Shown piece by piece: positions 34,588 through 40,864 of a DNA stretch of 40,864 nucleotides. The notes below the pieces were generated by a model. That model was given only the letters and a program-made list of their open reading frames with translations. It made no database searches and was not told the origin of the DNA. The DNA is from Erythrobacter sp. (GTDB lineage: Bacteria > Pseudomonadota > Alphaproteobacteria > Sphingomonadales > Sphingomonadaceae). The DNA lies in assembly GCA_024642335.1 (NCBI GenBank), contig JAHEBH010000019.1, positions 1 through 40,864 of the forward strand. Reading direction: 5' to 3'. The position numbers and the translations under genes were made by a program. Each line of letters opens with the position of its first letter. The first letter of the stretch is position 1.

Positions 34588-34954
34588 CCGCCAACATTCT
34601 GGAGTTGCCACTCTAAGGGAAACTCGTCTCCACTTGGCAGAGCTATAGCTTACCCAGCACGACCAAGCCGATCACTTCAGGTGATCCGCTGTAGGAGTGC
34701 AGCAAGCTATGACCTTTAATCACCGGACGTCAGCAAATGCGCCAACTACCCTCTCAGCCAGCAGGTCCTCGACATTCCGCAAGCTCGGCGGAAAGCGGGC
34801 AAAGATCATCACCGCCAAGCGGACGGTCTCGGGCGAGGAATTGAAATAGCGAAAGGGGCTGGCTGGTTTCCTGGGTTAAGGCACCAATCCGCCCTATCCT
34901 TACCGCCTCAATCGTCAATCAGGTGCGCTTGCTGGGACGGGGCCGGCAGCACTA
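34588..34954. other. 367-nt intergenic stretch with an IS6 scar
   Basis: It separates the glucan locus from the aldose-oxidation locus; the flanking genes converge on it. Besides the transposase remnant (34720-34875), it holds a small hairpin, GATCAC/GTGATC with a TTCAG loop (34670-34686), too weak to call a terminator, and a 10-bp palindrome AGCTATAGCT (34641-34650). I see no other gene or RNA in it. Confidence 0.6.
34720..34875 (-). pseudogene. Remnant of an IS6-family transposase (N-terminal part)
   Basis: Reading the minus strand from 34875 gives about 51 residues without a start codon: PRKPASPFRYFNSSPETVRL continues into VMIFARFPPSLRNVEDLLAE, then ends VVGAFADVR and a stop. This matches the N-terminal region of IS6-family transposases (SPFRYF, SPE-I-IRL, RFPLSLRNVEDLL-ERGI), which precedes the DDE domain. 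The expected ATG position reads CCC, the catalytic domain is gone, and no terminal inverted repeats are visible. It is a decayed fragment and cannot be active. Identified by eye from the motif. Confidence 0.7.
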
Positions 34955-36085
34955 TCAATCGCTGACCGCAAACCGGTAGATTATTCGATTGTGATAAGTT
35001 TCGCCCGGATCAAGCCGAGCAGAGCCAAATTCGGGTTTGTTTGGCGTATCGGGAAAGATCTGCGGTTCGAGGCACAGCGCATCTCCCATGCGATAAATCG
35101 TACCATCCTTGCCGGTCACGGTGCCATCGAGGAAATTGCCCGAATAGAACTGGATGCCGGGCTGGTTGGAGAGGATTTCCATCGTGCGGCCGCTGCCCGG
35201 ATCGCTCATCGTCGCCAATGATTGCAGCCCTTCGACCGGAGCACTGCTGACCACCCAATTGTGGTCGTAACCGCGTCCGAAGCGCAACTGTTCGTCATCC
35301 CCCTCGCGAATTCGATCGCCGATCCGCGTTGGCGAGCGGAAATCGAAAGCTGTGCCCTCAACGGGTCGGAACTCGCCGGTCGGAATGAGAACCTCGTCAA
35401 CCGGCGTGAAGCTGTCCGCCGGGATGGTCAGCACCTGGTCGAGGATCGAAACACCTGACGATGCCCCGGCAAGGTTGAAATAGGAATGATTGGTGAGATT
35501 GATCACCGTCGGCGCATCGGTGATGGCCTGGTAGTCTATCGCAAGTTCGTTGCTTTCGGTCAGTGTATAAGTGGCGCTGACCTCGAGTGTCCCGGGATAG
35601 CCCTCGTCGCCGTCCGGACTGACCAGTGTGAAGGTAACACTGGCCTTGTCAGGCCCGGATGACACATCGGCAATGTGCCACAGATGTTTGTCGAAGCCTT
35701 TCTCCCCCCCATGGAGAGAATTGGGATCGTCATTTGTCGCAAGCTGGTAGGTGGTTCCGTCGAGTGTGAAGCGCGCACCGCCGATACGGTTGGCATAGCG
35801 CCCCACCGAAGCGCCAAAGTAGTTGGGTGCCTCGAGATAACCTTCGATCCCGTCATAACCCAGGACGACATCAACAACTCCGTCGCGGCCCGGTGCCTCG
35901 AGCTCTTGGACAATGGCACCATAGGCGAGGATTCGCACACGCATCCCGTTCTCGTTGGAGAGGACGACCGCTTCGACCTGACGCCCGTCGGGGAGCGAGC
36001 CGAAAGCTTCCTGCTGCGCTGTGCCGGCCAAAGCCGGTGTACTGCATGCGGCGAGAGCCATGACATAGGGAATGCGATAGTTCAT
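34955..36085 (-). CDS. galM: Aldose 1-epimerase (mutarotase), exported
   Basis: Interconverts alpha and beta anomers of aldoses such as galactose, arabinose or glucose. It has 376 residues. The catalytic acid is H200 (INLTNHSYFNLAG) and the base is E340 (LCLEPQIFPDTPN). N99/R100 (GRYANRIGGARF) and H125 (SLHGGEKGFDKHLW) are further conserved positions. The N-terminus (MNYRIPYVMALAACSTPALA) is an export signal. It could be cut after ALA at 20, or C14 in LAAC could be lipidated; either way the enzyme acts outside the cytoplasm. It overlaps the GntR gene by 4 nt and is the last gene of the operon. Confidence 0.92.
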   Translation of the reverse strand: MNYRIPYVMALAACSTPALAGTAQQEAFGSLPDGRQVEAVVLSNENGMRVRILAYGAIVQELEAPGRDGVVDVVLGYDGIEGYLEAPNYFGASVGRYANRIGGARFTLDGTTYQLATNDDPNSLHGGEKGFDKHLWHIADVSSGPDKASVTFTLVSPDGDEGYPGTLEVSATYTLTESNELAIDYQAITDAPTVINLTNHSYFNLAGASSGVSILDQVLTIPADSFTPVDEVLIPTGEFRPVEGTAFDFRSPTRIGDRIREGDDEQLRFGRGYDHNWVVSSAPVEGLQSLATMSDPGSGRTMEILSNQPGIQFYSGNFLDGTVTGKDGTIYRMGDALCLEPQIFPDTPNKPEFGSARLDPGETYHNRIIYRFAVSD

Positions 36086-36822
36086 CTCTCCGTTTCCTCC
36101 TTGGTAATCCTGGGCATGTCAGCAAGAGCAAGAGCCAGCAGGTCCTGCATGGCCTTACGGGCACGCTCTGGTTGCCGGGAGGCAATCGCATCGCGCAGCG
36201 CTTCGTGTTCAGGAAGCGGATCGCGCGGATTTTCGCGCGCTTCCTGCTTGAAATGGGTGGTCCAGCGCACGGCCGCGGCAACCGACGTTGAAAGGGAAAT
36301 CAGCGCCTCGTTGCGGGTCGCATTGATCAGGGCAGTATGGAACTGCTGGTCGGCAGCTTGTCCTTTCGAACTGGCAAGGCCGAATTTGCGCATCCCCGAC
36401 AGACCCTCATCCATCTGCGCAAGGTCGTTGGCATCATAGCGGAGAGCCGCAAGCTCCGCCGCCGCCGGCTCTATCACTCCGCGAAGTTCGAAAAGGTCGC
36501 GCACGAAATGCTCATCTGGCACGCCGACAAACATCCATTCCAGCATATCGGGATCCAGCAGGTTCCACCTGCTGCGCGGGGTAATATGGGTGCCCGCCTT
36601 GGGACGGCTTTCGATCAGACCCTTGGCAGTGAGAATGCGCATCGCCTCGCGATATGCAGTGCGCGAAACGCCCAGCATCTCCGACTGTTCGATCTCGCCA
36701 CCAAAGGCATCTCCCGGCCTGAATTCGCCCGAAAGGATCGCGATTCCCAGTTTGCGCGCGAGCGCCTGGTGAATCCGCAGGCTCCTTTCCTTGACCTTCG
36801 TCCGCTTTACCTTTCTTGCCAT
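36082..36822 (-). CDS. GntR-family regulator, FCD (FadR) subfamily
   Basis: Transcription factor, probably the local repressor of the aldose-oxidation operon. It has 246 residues. The winged helix-turn-helix (about 15-85) contains LARKLGIAILSGEFRPGDAF, the recognition part EMLGVSRTAYREAMRIL, and the wing GLIESRPKAGTHI. The helical FCD ligand domain (about 100-240) has LFELRGVIEPAAAELAA, a D-x3-H-type metal site (ADQQFHTALINATRN) and a later His (PEHEALRDAI). It sits inside the operon between the dehydrogenase (3 nt) and galM (4-nt overlap), so it should be made with its targets. Confidence 0.9.
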   Translation of the reverse strand: MARKVKRTKVKERSLRIHQALARKLGIAILSGEFRPGDAFGGEIEQSEMLGVSRTAYREAMRILTAKGLIESRPKAGTHITPRSRWNLLDPDMLEWMFVGVPDEHFVRDLFELRGVIEPAAAELAALRYDANDLAQMDEGLSGMRKFGLASSKGQAADQQFHTALINATRNEALISLSTSVAAAVRWTTHFKQEARENPRDPLPEHEALRDAIASRQPERARKAMQDLLALALADMPRITKEETER

Positions 36823-36825
36823 CAG

Positions 36826-37752
36826 CTATTCCTCGAACGGCTCGACCTCGACAACACTGCCGCAGGTCATTGCATCGTCGACAATCCGCAGCGGAACAAG
36901 ATCGACTTCGCTTTTTCCGTCCCGAATGAGCGCGTGAAACCGTCCGTATAATGCAGGATATTCGCCTTCCATGCTCACATCCCGGGAAACATTGTCGATT
37001 TCCAATCGGTTGCCGCCAAGCAGCAGGCCGAGCGATCCCTGCTCCGTCTCAATATCAATATCCCAGCTTTGCAGGCCGGTTTGACGAAAATCGAACTCAG
37101 CGGATACCGGCACCGAGCCTCGGGCCACGATCGAAAGGTTGGCCGCAATAGGCGTGGCACAATTTGATGGGACAAACAGCTCCGCATCAACCAGCTTGAG
37201 CTCTCCAGGAAGGATCGCGGTCAGGATCGAGAGCGCATTTATCCCCGGATCGAAAACACCGAAACCGCCTTCTTGCCAGATCCATGCCTGTCCGGGATGC
37301 CATATCCGCACATCCTCCTTCCAGGTGATACGGACCGAGCGAATGTCCTTGTTGACCAGCCATTCCCGCGCTTCCGGAACTGCTGCACCGAATTTGGAGT
37401 GCCAGGCCGCAAAAAGCGTCACGCCGATCTTCCGGGCAAGCGCTTCCAACTCCATGGCATCGGCCAGGTTGGAGGTCGGAGGCTTTTCCAGCAGAACATG
37501 CTTGCGCGCATGTATTGCGGTGAGTGCAGCAACTGACCGAGCGCCCGGAGGCACACAGAGCGCGACTGCTTCTATCTCCGGCTGCGCTTCGAGCATTGCC
37601 TCAAGGCTAGAATATGACGGCAGGCTTTCATGCCGCAATACCGGATCGGCCACAGCAACCAGTTCGAGGCCTTCGGTCGCAGCCAGCGCCGGCACATGCT
37701 GGTCATGCGCAATCTTGCCATACCCGACGATGCCAATTGCGATTTCGTTCAC
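36826..37752 (-). CDS. Aldose 1-dehydrogenase, Gfo/Idh/MocA family (L-arabinose or D-galactose)
   Basis: Cytoplasmic NAD(P)-dependent oxidation of the sugar C1 to a lactone. It has 308 residues. The Rossmann motif is GIVGYGKIAHDQHVPAL. The catalytic Lys is K90 in LLEKPP, and substrate residues are D168 and N172 in GVFDPGIN. ITWKEDVRIWHPGQAWIW is a block I recognise from Azospirillum L-arabinose 1-dehydrogenase and pseudomonad D-galactose 1-dehydrogenase, whose K91/D169/N173 correspond one residue off. Both enzymes accept both sugars because they differ only at C5, so the true substrate cannot be chosen here. The start overlaps the AraD1-type gene by 4 nt. Confidence 0.85.
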   Translation of the reverse strand: MNEIAIGIVGYGKIAHDQHVPALAATEGLELVAVADPVLRHESLPSYSSLEAMLEAQPEIEAVALCVPPGARSVAALTAIHARKHVLLEKPPTSNLADAMELEALARKIGVTLFAAWHSKFGAAVPEAREWLVNKDIRSVRITWKEDVRIWHPGQAWIWQEGGFGVFDPGINALSILTAILPGELKLVDAELFVPSNCATPIAANLSIVARGSVPVSAEFDFRQTGLQSWDIDIETEQGSLGLLLGGNRLEIDNVSRDVSMEGEYPALYGRFHALIRDGKSEVDLVPLRIVDDAMTCGSVVEVEPFEE

Positions 37753-38744
37753 AGTTTCCGCACCTCAACCACCCCTTCATCCTCTACACGGGACAGGGTG
37801 TTACGCAGCTTCAGAGTGAAGACATCCGCCTCGATCTCGAAAATGTCGCCAGGTTGGGCTTCGATTCCATCGGCAAAACTTGCCGTCGCGGTCCCGAAAA
37901 AGTGGACATGGAGCGAGCCCGGCTGACGGAACTGCTCATATTTGAAATGATGGTGTTCAAGATTGGCAATGCTGTGGGTCATATTGGCTTCGCCGGTAGC
38001 GAAAGGCCGTTCCCACAAGGTTTCGCCACCGCGCAGGATTCTGCTGTTTCCCCGGACATCCCCAGGCAGGTCACCCAGCAGCAATTCCGGACCAAGAGCA
38101 GCCGGCCTCAATTTCGAATGGGCTAGCCAGAGATAGTTTTCCCGCTCAGTGACATGGTCCGAAAACTCGTTCCCCAGCGCAAAGCCCAGCCTGTAAGGCG
38201 TGCCGTCGGTGCCAACCATGTAAATTCCGGCAATCTCCGGTTCTTCACCGCCGTCCAGCGCAAAACCCGGCATGGCAAGTTCACCCCCCGGCTTGGCAAG
38301 TATCGACCCGTCGCCCTTGTAGAACCATTCGGGCTGGACGCCGATCTCCCCTGCCGGCGGCTTGCCCCTTGCCTCACCCATCAGGAACATCCTCATGGAA
38401 TCGGTTGCTTCTCCAGCTGAAGCGGCCTTGTGCATCTTGTCCCGCCCTTCTGCCGAACCAAGATGGGTGAGGCCGGTTCCGCTCACGGTAACGTCCAACG
38501 GATTGGCCAGCTGGACAGGATGCAGCAGATTGAATTCACTGAGATTGATTGACCGGTCCATCCTGTTGCTCGCAAGCTCGGCCAGCGAACATGAATTGCT
38601 GATCGCATGAGAGGCCAGATCAAGCAGGCGTTCCACACCCCTCAGAAGATATGCATTTCCAGCTCTATCAAGCGCGGCGACACCCAGGAGATCTTTACGA
38701 CTCACCTGGACCAGCGAACACAGCTCCGGCTCCTTCGCCATCAA
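37749..38744 (-). CDS. AraD1/GguC-type protein of the fumarylacetoacetate hydrolase superfamily
   Basis: Probably a 2-keto-3-deoxy-aldonate dehydratase or related lyase acting after the aldonate dehydratase. It has 331 residues, the usual AraD1/GguC length. The FAH-fold C-terminal part includes GVQPEWFYKGDGSILAKPG, ALDGGEEPEIAGIYMV, RLGFALGNEFSDH (acidic metal ligands) and HSKLRPAALGPELLLG. A mostly helical N-terminal 80 residues precede it. The family includes Caulobacter XylX, which dehydrates 2-keto-3-deoxyxylonate to 2-ketoglutarate semialdehyde; transfer of that role to this protein is inference. It begins 6 nt after the dehydratase. Confidence 0.8.
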   Translation of the reverse strand: MMAKEPELCSLVQVSRKDLLGVAALDRAGNAYLLRGVERLLDLASHAISNSCSLAELASNRMDRSINLSEFNLLHPVQLANPLDVTVSGTGLTHLGSAEGRDKMHKAASAGEATDSMRMFLMGEARGKPPAGEIGVQPEWFYKGDGSILAKPGGELAMPGFALDGGEEPEIAGIYMVGTDGTPYRLGFALGNEFSDHVTERENYLWLAHSKLRPAALGPELLLGDLPGDVRGNSRILRGGETLWERPFATGEANMTHSIANLEHHHFKYEQFRQPGSLHVHFFGTATASFADGIEAQPGDIFEIEADVFTLKLRNTLSRVEDEGVVEVRKL

Positions 38745-38750
38745 TCCATC

Positions 38751-40547
38751 CTAGTGATTGTCGCGCGGAAGGCCGCGTGTTTGGGCAATGCGCTGGAAAA
38801 CTTCGCTCCCTTCGAGGATCGCTCCCGTTCCGAGCTGGCCCGTTAGCCCGCGCTGAATTGCCTGCCAAGGCGTCTGTGCCTCGGGATATGGATAGCCACC
38901 CTGCGCTTCCAGTTCGGCGCGGCGCTGCGCCAGTTCTTCGCCCGGAATCAGAACGTCGACCGCGCCCTTTGCAAGATCGATCCTTACCCTGTCGCCGGTC
39001 TTGAGCAATGCCAACCCTCCGCCAACCGCCGCTTCGGGCGAAATATTGAGGATCGAGGGGCTGGCAGATGTTCCTGATTGCCGCCCGTCACCAAGGCAGG
39101 GCAATTCGCGAATTCCCTCGCGCAGAAGATAAACGGGCGCACGCATGTTCACCACTTCCGCTGCGCCGGGGTAGCCGACCGGTCCGGCACCGCGCATGAC
39201 GAGCAGCGTACGATCGTCAATTCCGAGCGCGGGATCGTCGATCCGCGCGTGGTAATCCTCGGGACCCTCAAAAACCACGACCGGTCCTTCAAACGCTTCG
39301 GGATCGTCGGGATCGGAAAGGTAGCGCGCTCGAAACTGACCGGAGATCACGCTGGTCTTCATCACTGCGCTGTCAAAGAGATTGCCCGAGAGGACAATGA
39401 ACCCGGCATCACTGCGCAATGGATCATCGAAACTTCGGATCACATTCTGGTCCTCAATTTCGGCGTCGCGATTGTTGTCGCCGATCGTCTTGCCGGTGAC
39501 GGTCAACGCATCCTCATGCACCAGCCCCGCGCCCATGAGCTGGTTGATAACCGCTGGAACCCCGCCTGCGCGGTAGAAGTCCTCTCCGAGGTAGTCTCCC
39601 GCCGGCTGAAGATTGACCAGTAGAGGCACCTTGTGACCAAATTTCTGCCAGTCGCGAATATCGAGTTCGACCCCCATATGCCGGGCGATCGCAGCGAGGT
39701 GGATCGGCGCATTTGTCGAACCGCCTATCGCTGAATTGACCGTGATCGCGTTAAGGAACGCTTTGCGCGTCATGATGTCCGACGGTTTGAGATCTTCACG
39801 GACCATTTCGACGATCCGCCGGCCCGTGTGATAGGCGCATTCCTGCCGGTCACGATAAGGAGCGGGAATTGCAGCTGAGCCGGGAAGGGACATGCCAAGC
39901 ACTTCGGTAAGGCTGTTCATGGTCGTCGCCGTGCCCATCGTATTGCAATAGCCAGTCGATGGGGCTGAAGATGCTACGAGCTTGATGAAACCGGCATCGT
40001 CGATCTCGCCGCGGCTCAGCATTTCGCGGGCCTTCCACACAATCGTACCCGAACCTGTGCGTTCGCCTTTATGATAGCCGTTGAGCATCGGCCCGACCGA
40101 AAGGGCTATCGCAGGAATATTTACCGCCGCAGCCGCCATCAGGCAGGCGGGCGTGGTCTTGTCGCAACCAATCGTAAGCACCACCCCGTCAATCGGGTAG
40201 CCGTAAATGACTTCGACCAAGGCAAGAAACGCAAGGTTGCGGTCCAGCCCGGCGGTGGGGCGCTTGCCGGTCTCCTGTATCGGATGGACCGGGAATTCGA
40301 TCGCCACCCCACCCATCTCGCGAATACCTTCGCGCAGGCGCTCGGCCAGTACCAGGTGATGGCGGTTGCATGGTGAGAGATCGCTTCCGGTCTGGGCAAT
40401 GCCTATCACCGGGCGACCGGAACGCAGTTCCTCCAGGCTGATGCCGAAATTGAGATAGCGCTCCAAGTAGAGCGCGGTCATGTCGATATTGTCCGGATTA
40501 TCGAACCATGCGGCGGAGCGCAGTTTCCTGTCGGGTGTTGACGGCAT
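38751..40547 (-). CDS. IlvD/Edd-family pentonate (arabinonate/galactonate-type) dehydratase
   Basis: Removes water from a sugar acid to give a 2-keto-3-deoxy acid, using an iron-sulfur cluster and Mg2+. It has 598 residues. Cluster Cys are C60 (DLSPCNRH), C128 ([11 protein letters not shown]) and C201 ([14 protein letters not shown]), at almost the same positions as in Rhizobium L-arabinonate dehydratase. The Ser of [11 protein letters not shown] (S491) is the likely catalytic base. It resembles the sugar-acid branch more than branched-chain IlvD ([31 protein letters not shown]). ATG 40545 starts the conserved protein; the open frame further upstream would cross the divergent transporter. It is the first gene of the five-gene operon. 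Confidence 0.9.
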   Translation of the reverse strand: MPSTPDRKLRSAAWFDNPDNIDMTALYLERYLNFGISLEELRSGRPVIGIAQTGSDLSPCNRHHLVLAERLREGIREMGGVAIEFPVHPIQETGKRPTAGLDRNLAFLALVEVIYGYPIDGVVLTIGCDKTTPACLMAAAAVNIPAIALSVGPMLNGYHKGERTGSGTIVWKAREMLSRGEIDDAGFIKLVASSAPSTGYCNTMGTATTMNSLTEVLGMSLPGSAAIPAPYRDRQECAYHTGRRIVEMVREDLKPSDIMTRKAFLNAITVNSAIGGSTNAPIHLAAIARHMGVELDIRDWQKFGHKVPLLVNLQPAGDYLGEDFYRAGGVPAVINQLMGAGLVHEDALTVTGKTIGDNNRDAEIEDQNVIRSFDDPLRSDAGFIVLSGNLFDSAVMKTSVISGQFRARYLSDPDDPEAFEGPVVVFEGPEDYHARIDDPALGIDDRTLLVMRGAGPVGYPGAAEVVNMRAPVYLLREGIRELPCLGDGRQSGTSASPSILNISPEAAVGGGLALLKTGDRVRIDLAKGAVDVLIPGEELAQRRAELEAQGGYPYPEAQTPWQAIQRGLTGQLGTGAILEGSEVFQRIAQTRGLPRDNH

Positions 40548-40601
40548 ATCGCCACAGATATACTCATACAAATTAAACAGGCAAGCATTGAGAGGTAGAG
40601 C
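40548..40601. promoter_or_regulatory. Short divergent control region of the aldose-oxidation locus
   Basis: 54 nt between the starts of the dehydratase (minus) and the transporter (plus). It is AT-rich in the middle (ATACTCATACAAATTAAAC), unlike the surroundings, and must hold signals for at least one side. I see no clear palindrome for the GntR-type regulator, so an operator is expected but not shown. Confidence 0.4.
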
Positions 40602-40864
40602 GTGGAGGGAACGGCACAGCGGGATTCGGACCAGCCCAAGGCGGCCGGGGGCGCGCCTTACAGGAAATCCTTGGCGCTCCTCGCCAGCCTGTTCTTCATG
40701 TGGGGCTTCATCACGGTCATCAACAACACGCTGCTGCCGCACCTGCGGAGCGTCTTCGAACTCAACTACACCCAGACGACGTTGATCGAGAGCGTGTGGT
40801 TCATTGCCTATGGTGTGGCTTCCGTGCCCTCTGCCTTCCTGATCGAGCGAGTCGGCTACAAGAA
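40602..40864 (+). CDS. Sugar MFS transporter (FucP/GluP type), 3' truncated by the window end
   Basis: Inner-membrane sugar-proton symporter, visible for its first 87 residues. After a polar N-terminus of about 22 residues come [20 protein letters not shown] and [19 protein letters not shown], then [20 protein letters not shown] and GYK. These match helices 1-2 of the FucP/glucose-galactose transporter group ([27 protein letters not shown]-like). The start is GTG 40602-40604 with AGAGG 6 nt upstream. Being divergent from the dehydratase operon, it should bring in the sugar that operon oxidises. Confidence 0.82.
   Translation, partial: MEGTAQRDSDQPKAAGGAPYRKSLALLASLFFMWGFITVINNTLLPHLRSVFELNYTQTTLIESVWFIAYGVASVPSAFLIERVGYK

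Noticed and set aside
34670-34686. GATCAC/GTGATC hairpin as terminator of the MFS gene
   Set aside because: Six-bp stem and no following T-run; listed only as content of the intergenic stretch.
1-40864. CRISPR arrays, tRNA or rRNA genes, intact insertion sequences, riboswitches
   Set aside because: Looked for by eye on both strands: no regularly spaced repeats, no tRNA-like cloverleaf with a T-arm GGTTCGA block in a gap, no rRNA signature, no complete transposase. Small RNAs cannot be excluded without folding and expression data.

Overview
The window looks like chromosome of an alphaproteobacterium, most likely order Sphingomonadales and perhaps Erythrobacteraceae. This is inferred from gene content and order (argS, SPOR protein, nagZ, scpA, scpB, tatA, tatB, tatC; a Tad/Cpa pilus cluster with cpaD; a large TonB-dependent receptor in a glycan locus). 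No rRNA or tRNA gene is present to test it. The DNA is GC-rich and densely coding, and many neighbouring genes overlap by 4 nt (ATGA/GTGA).

Layout: (1) 1-5.4 kb holds a 5'-truncated phage-type lysozyme, then bpt (N-end rule leucyltransferase) and ilvA on the minus strand, and a coupled plus-strand pair of a beta-hydroxyacid dehydrogenase and an exported amidohydrolase. (2) 5.4-12.8 kb is one long minus-strand housekeeping run: lipoprotein, argS, SPOR protein, nagZ, scpA, scpB, tatA, tatB, tatC. (3) 12.9-15.3 kb is the plus-strand run ispH, thrB, rnhA, facing a small YegP/DUF1508 gene. (4) 15.5-17.7 kb is a minus-strand pair of an FAD oxidoreductase and an alpha/beta hydrolase. (5) 17.7-25.1 kb is a plus-strand Tad/Cpa pilus cluster, cpaA-cpaB-cpaC-cpaD-cpaE-tadB-tadC, closed by a clear intrinsic terminator. 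The motor ATPase gene cpaF is missing from its usual place between cpaE and tadB, and no flp pilin gene is in the window.

(6) 26.1-34.6 kb is a self-contained beta-glucan (probably laminarin) utilisation locus. A TonB-dependent receptor, a GH16 endo-glucanase and a GH3 beta-glucosidase read leftward; a LacI-type regulator and an MFS transporter read rightward. The divergent control region carries three copies of a palindromic operator, two of them overlapping the -10 and -35 of a predicted receptor promoter. The receptor has a loop insertion with a textbook EF-hand calcium site. The inferred flow is: GH16 cuts the polymer, the receptor imports oligomers, lipid-anchored GH3 releases glucose, and the MFS protein takes up the product under LacI control.

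(7) 34.6-34.95 kb is non-coding except for a decayed IS6-family transposase fragment. (8) 35.0-40.9 kb is a second sugar locus: an IlvD/Edd-type aldonate dehydratase, an AraD1/GguC (FAH-fold) protein, an L-arabinose/D-galactose 1-dehydrogenase, a GntR/FCD regulator and an exported aldose 1-epimerase form one minus-strand operon. A FucP/GluP-type sugar MFS transporter, cut by the window end, is divergent from it. The enzyme set fits non-phosphorylative oxidation of L-arabinose (or D-galactose) better than a phosphorylating route.

No CRISPR array, intact insertion sequence, prophage or RNA gene was seen. The most unusual points are the Tad cluster without cpaF, the three-operator control region, the EF-hand in the receptor and the IS6 scar between the two sugar loci.
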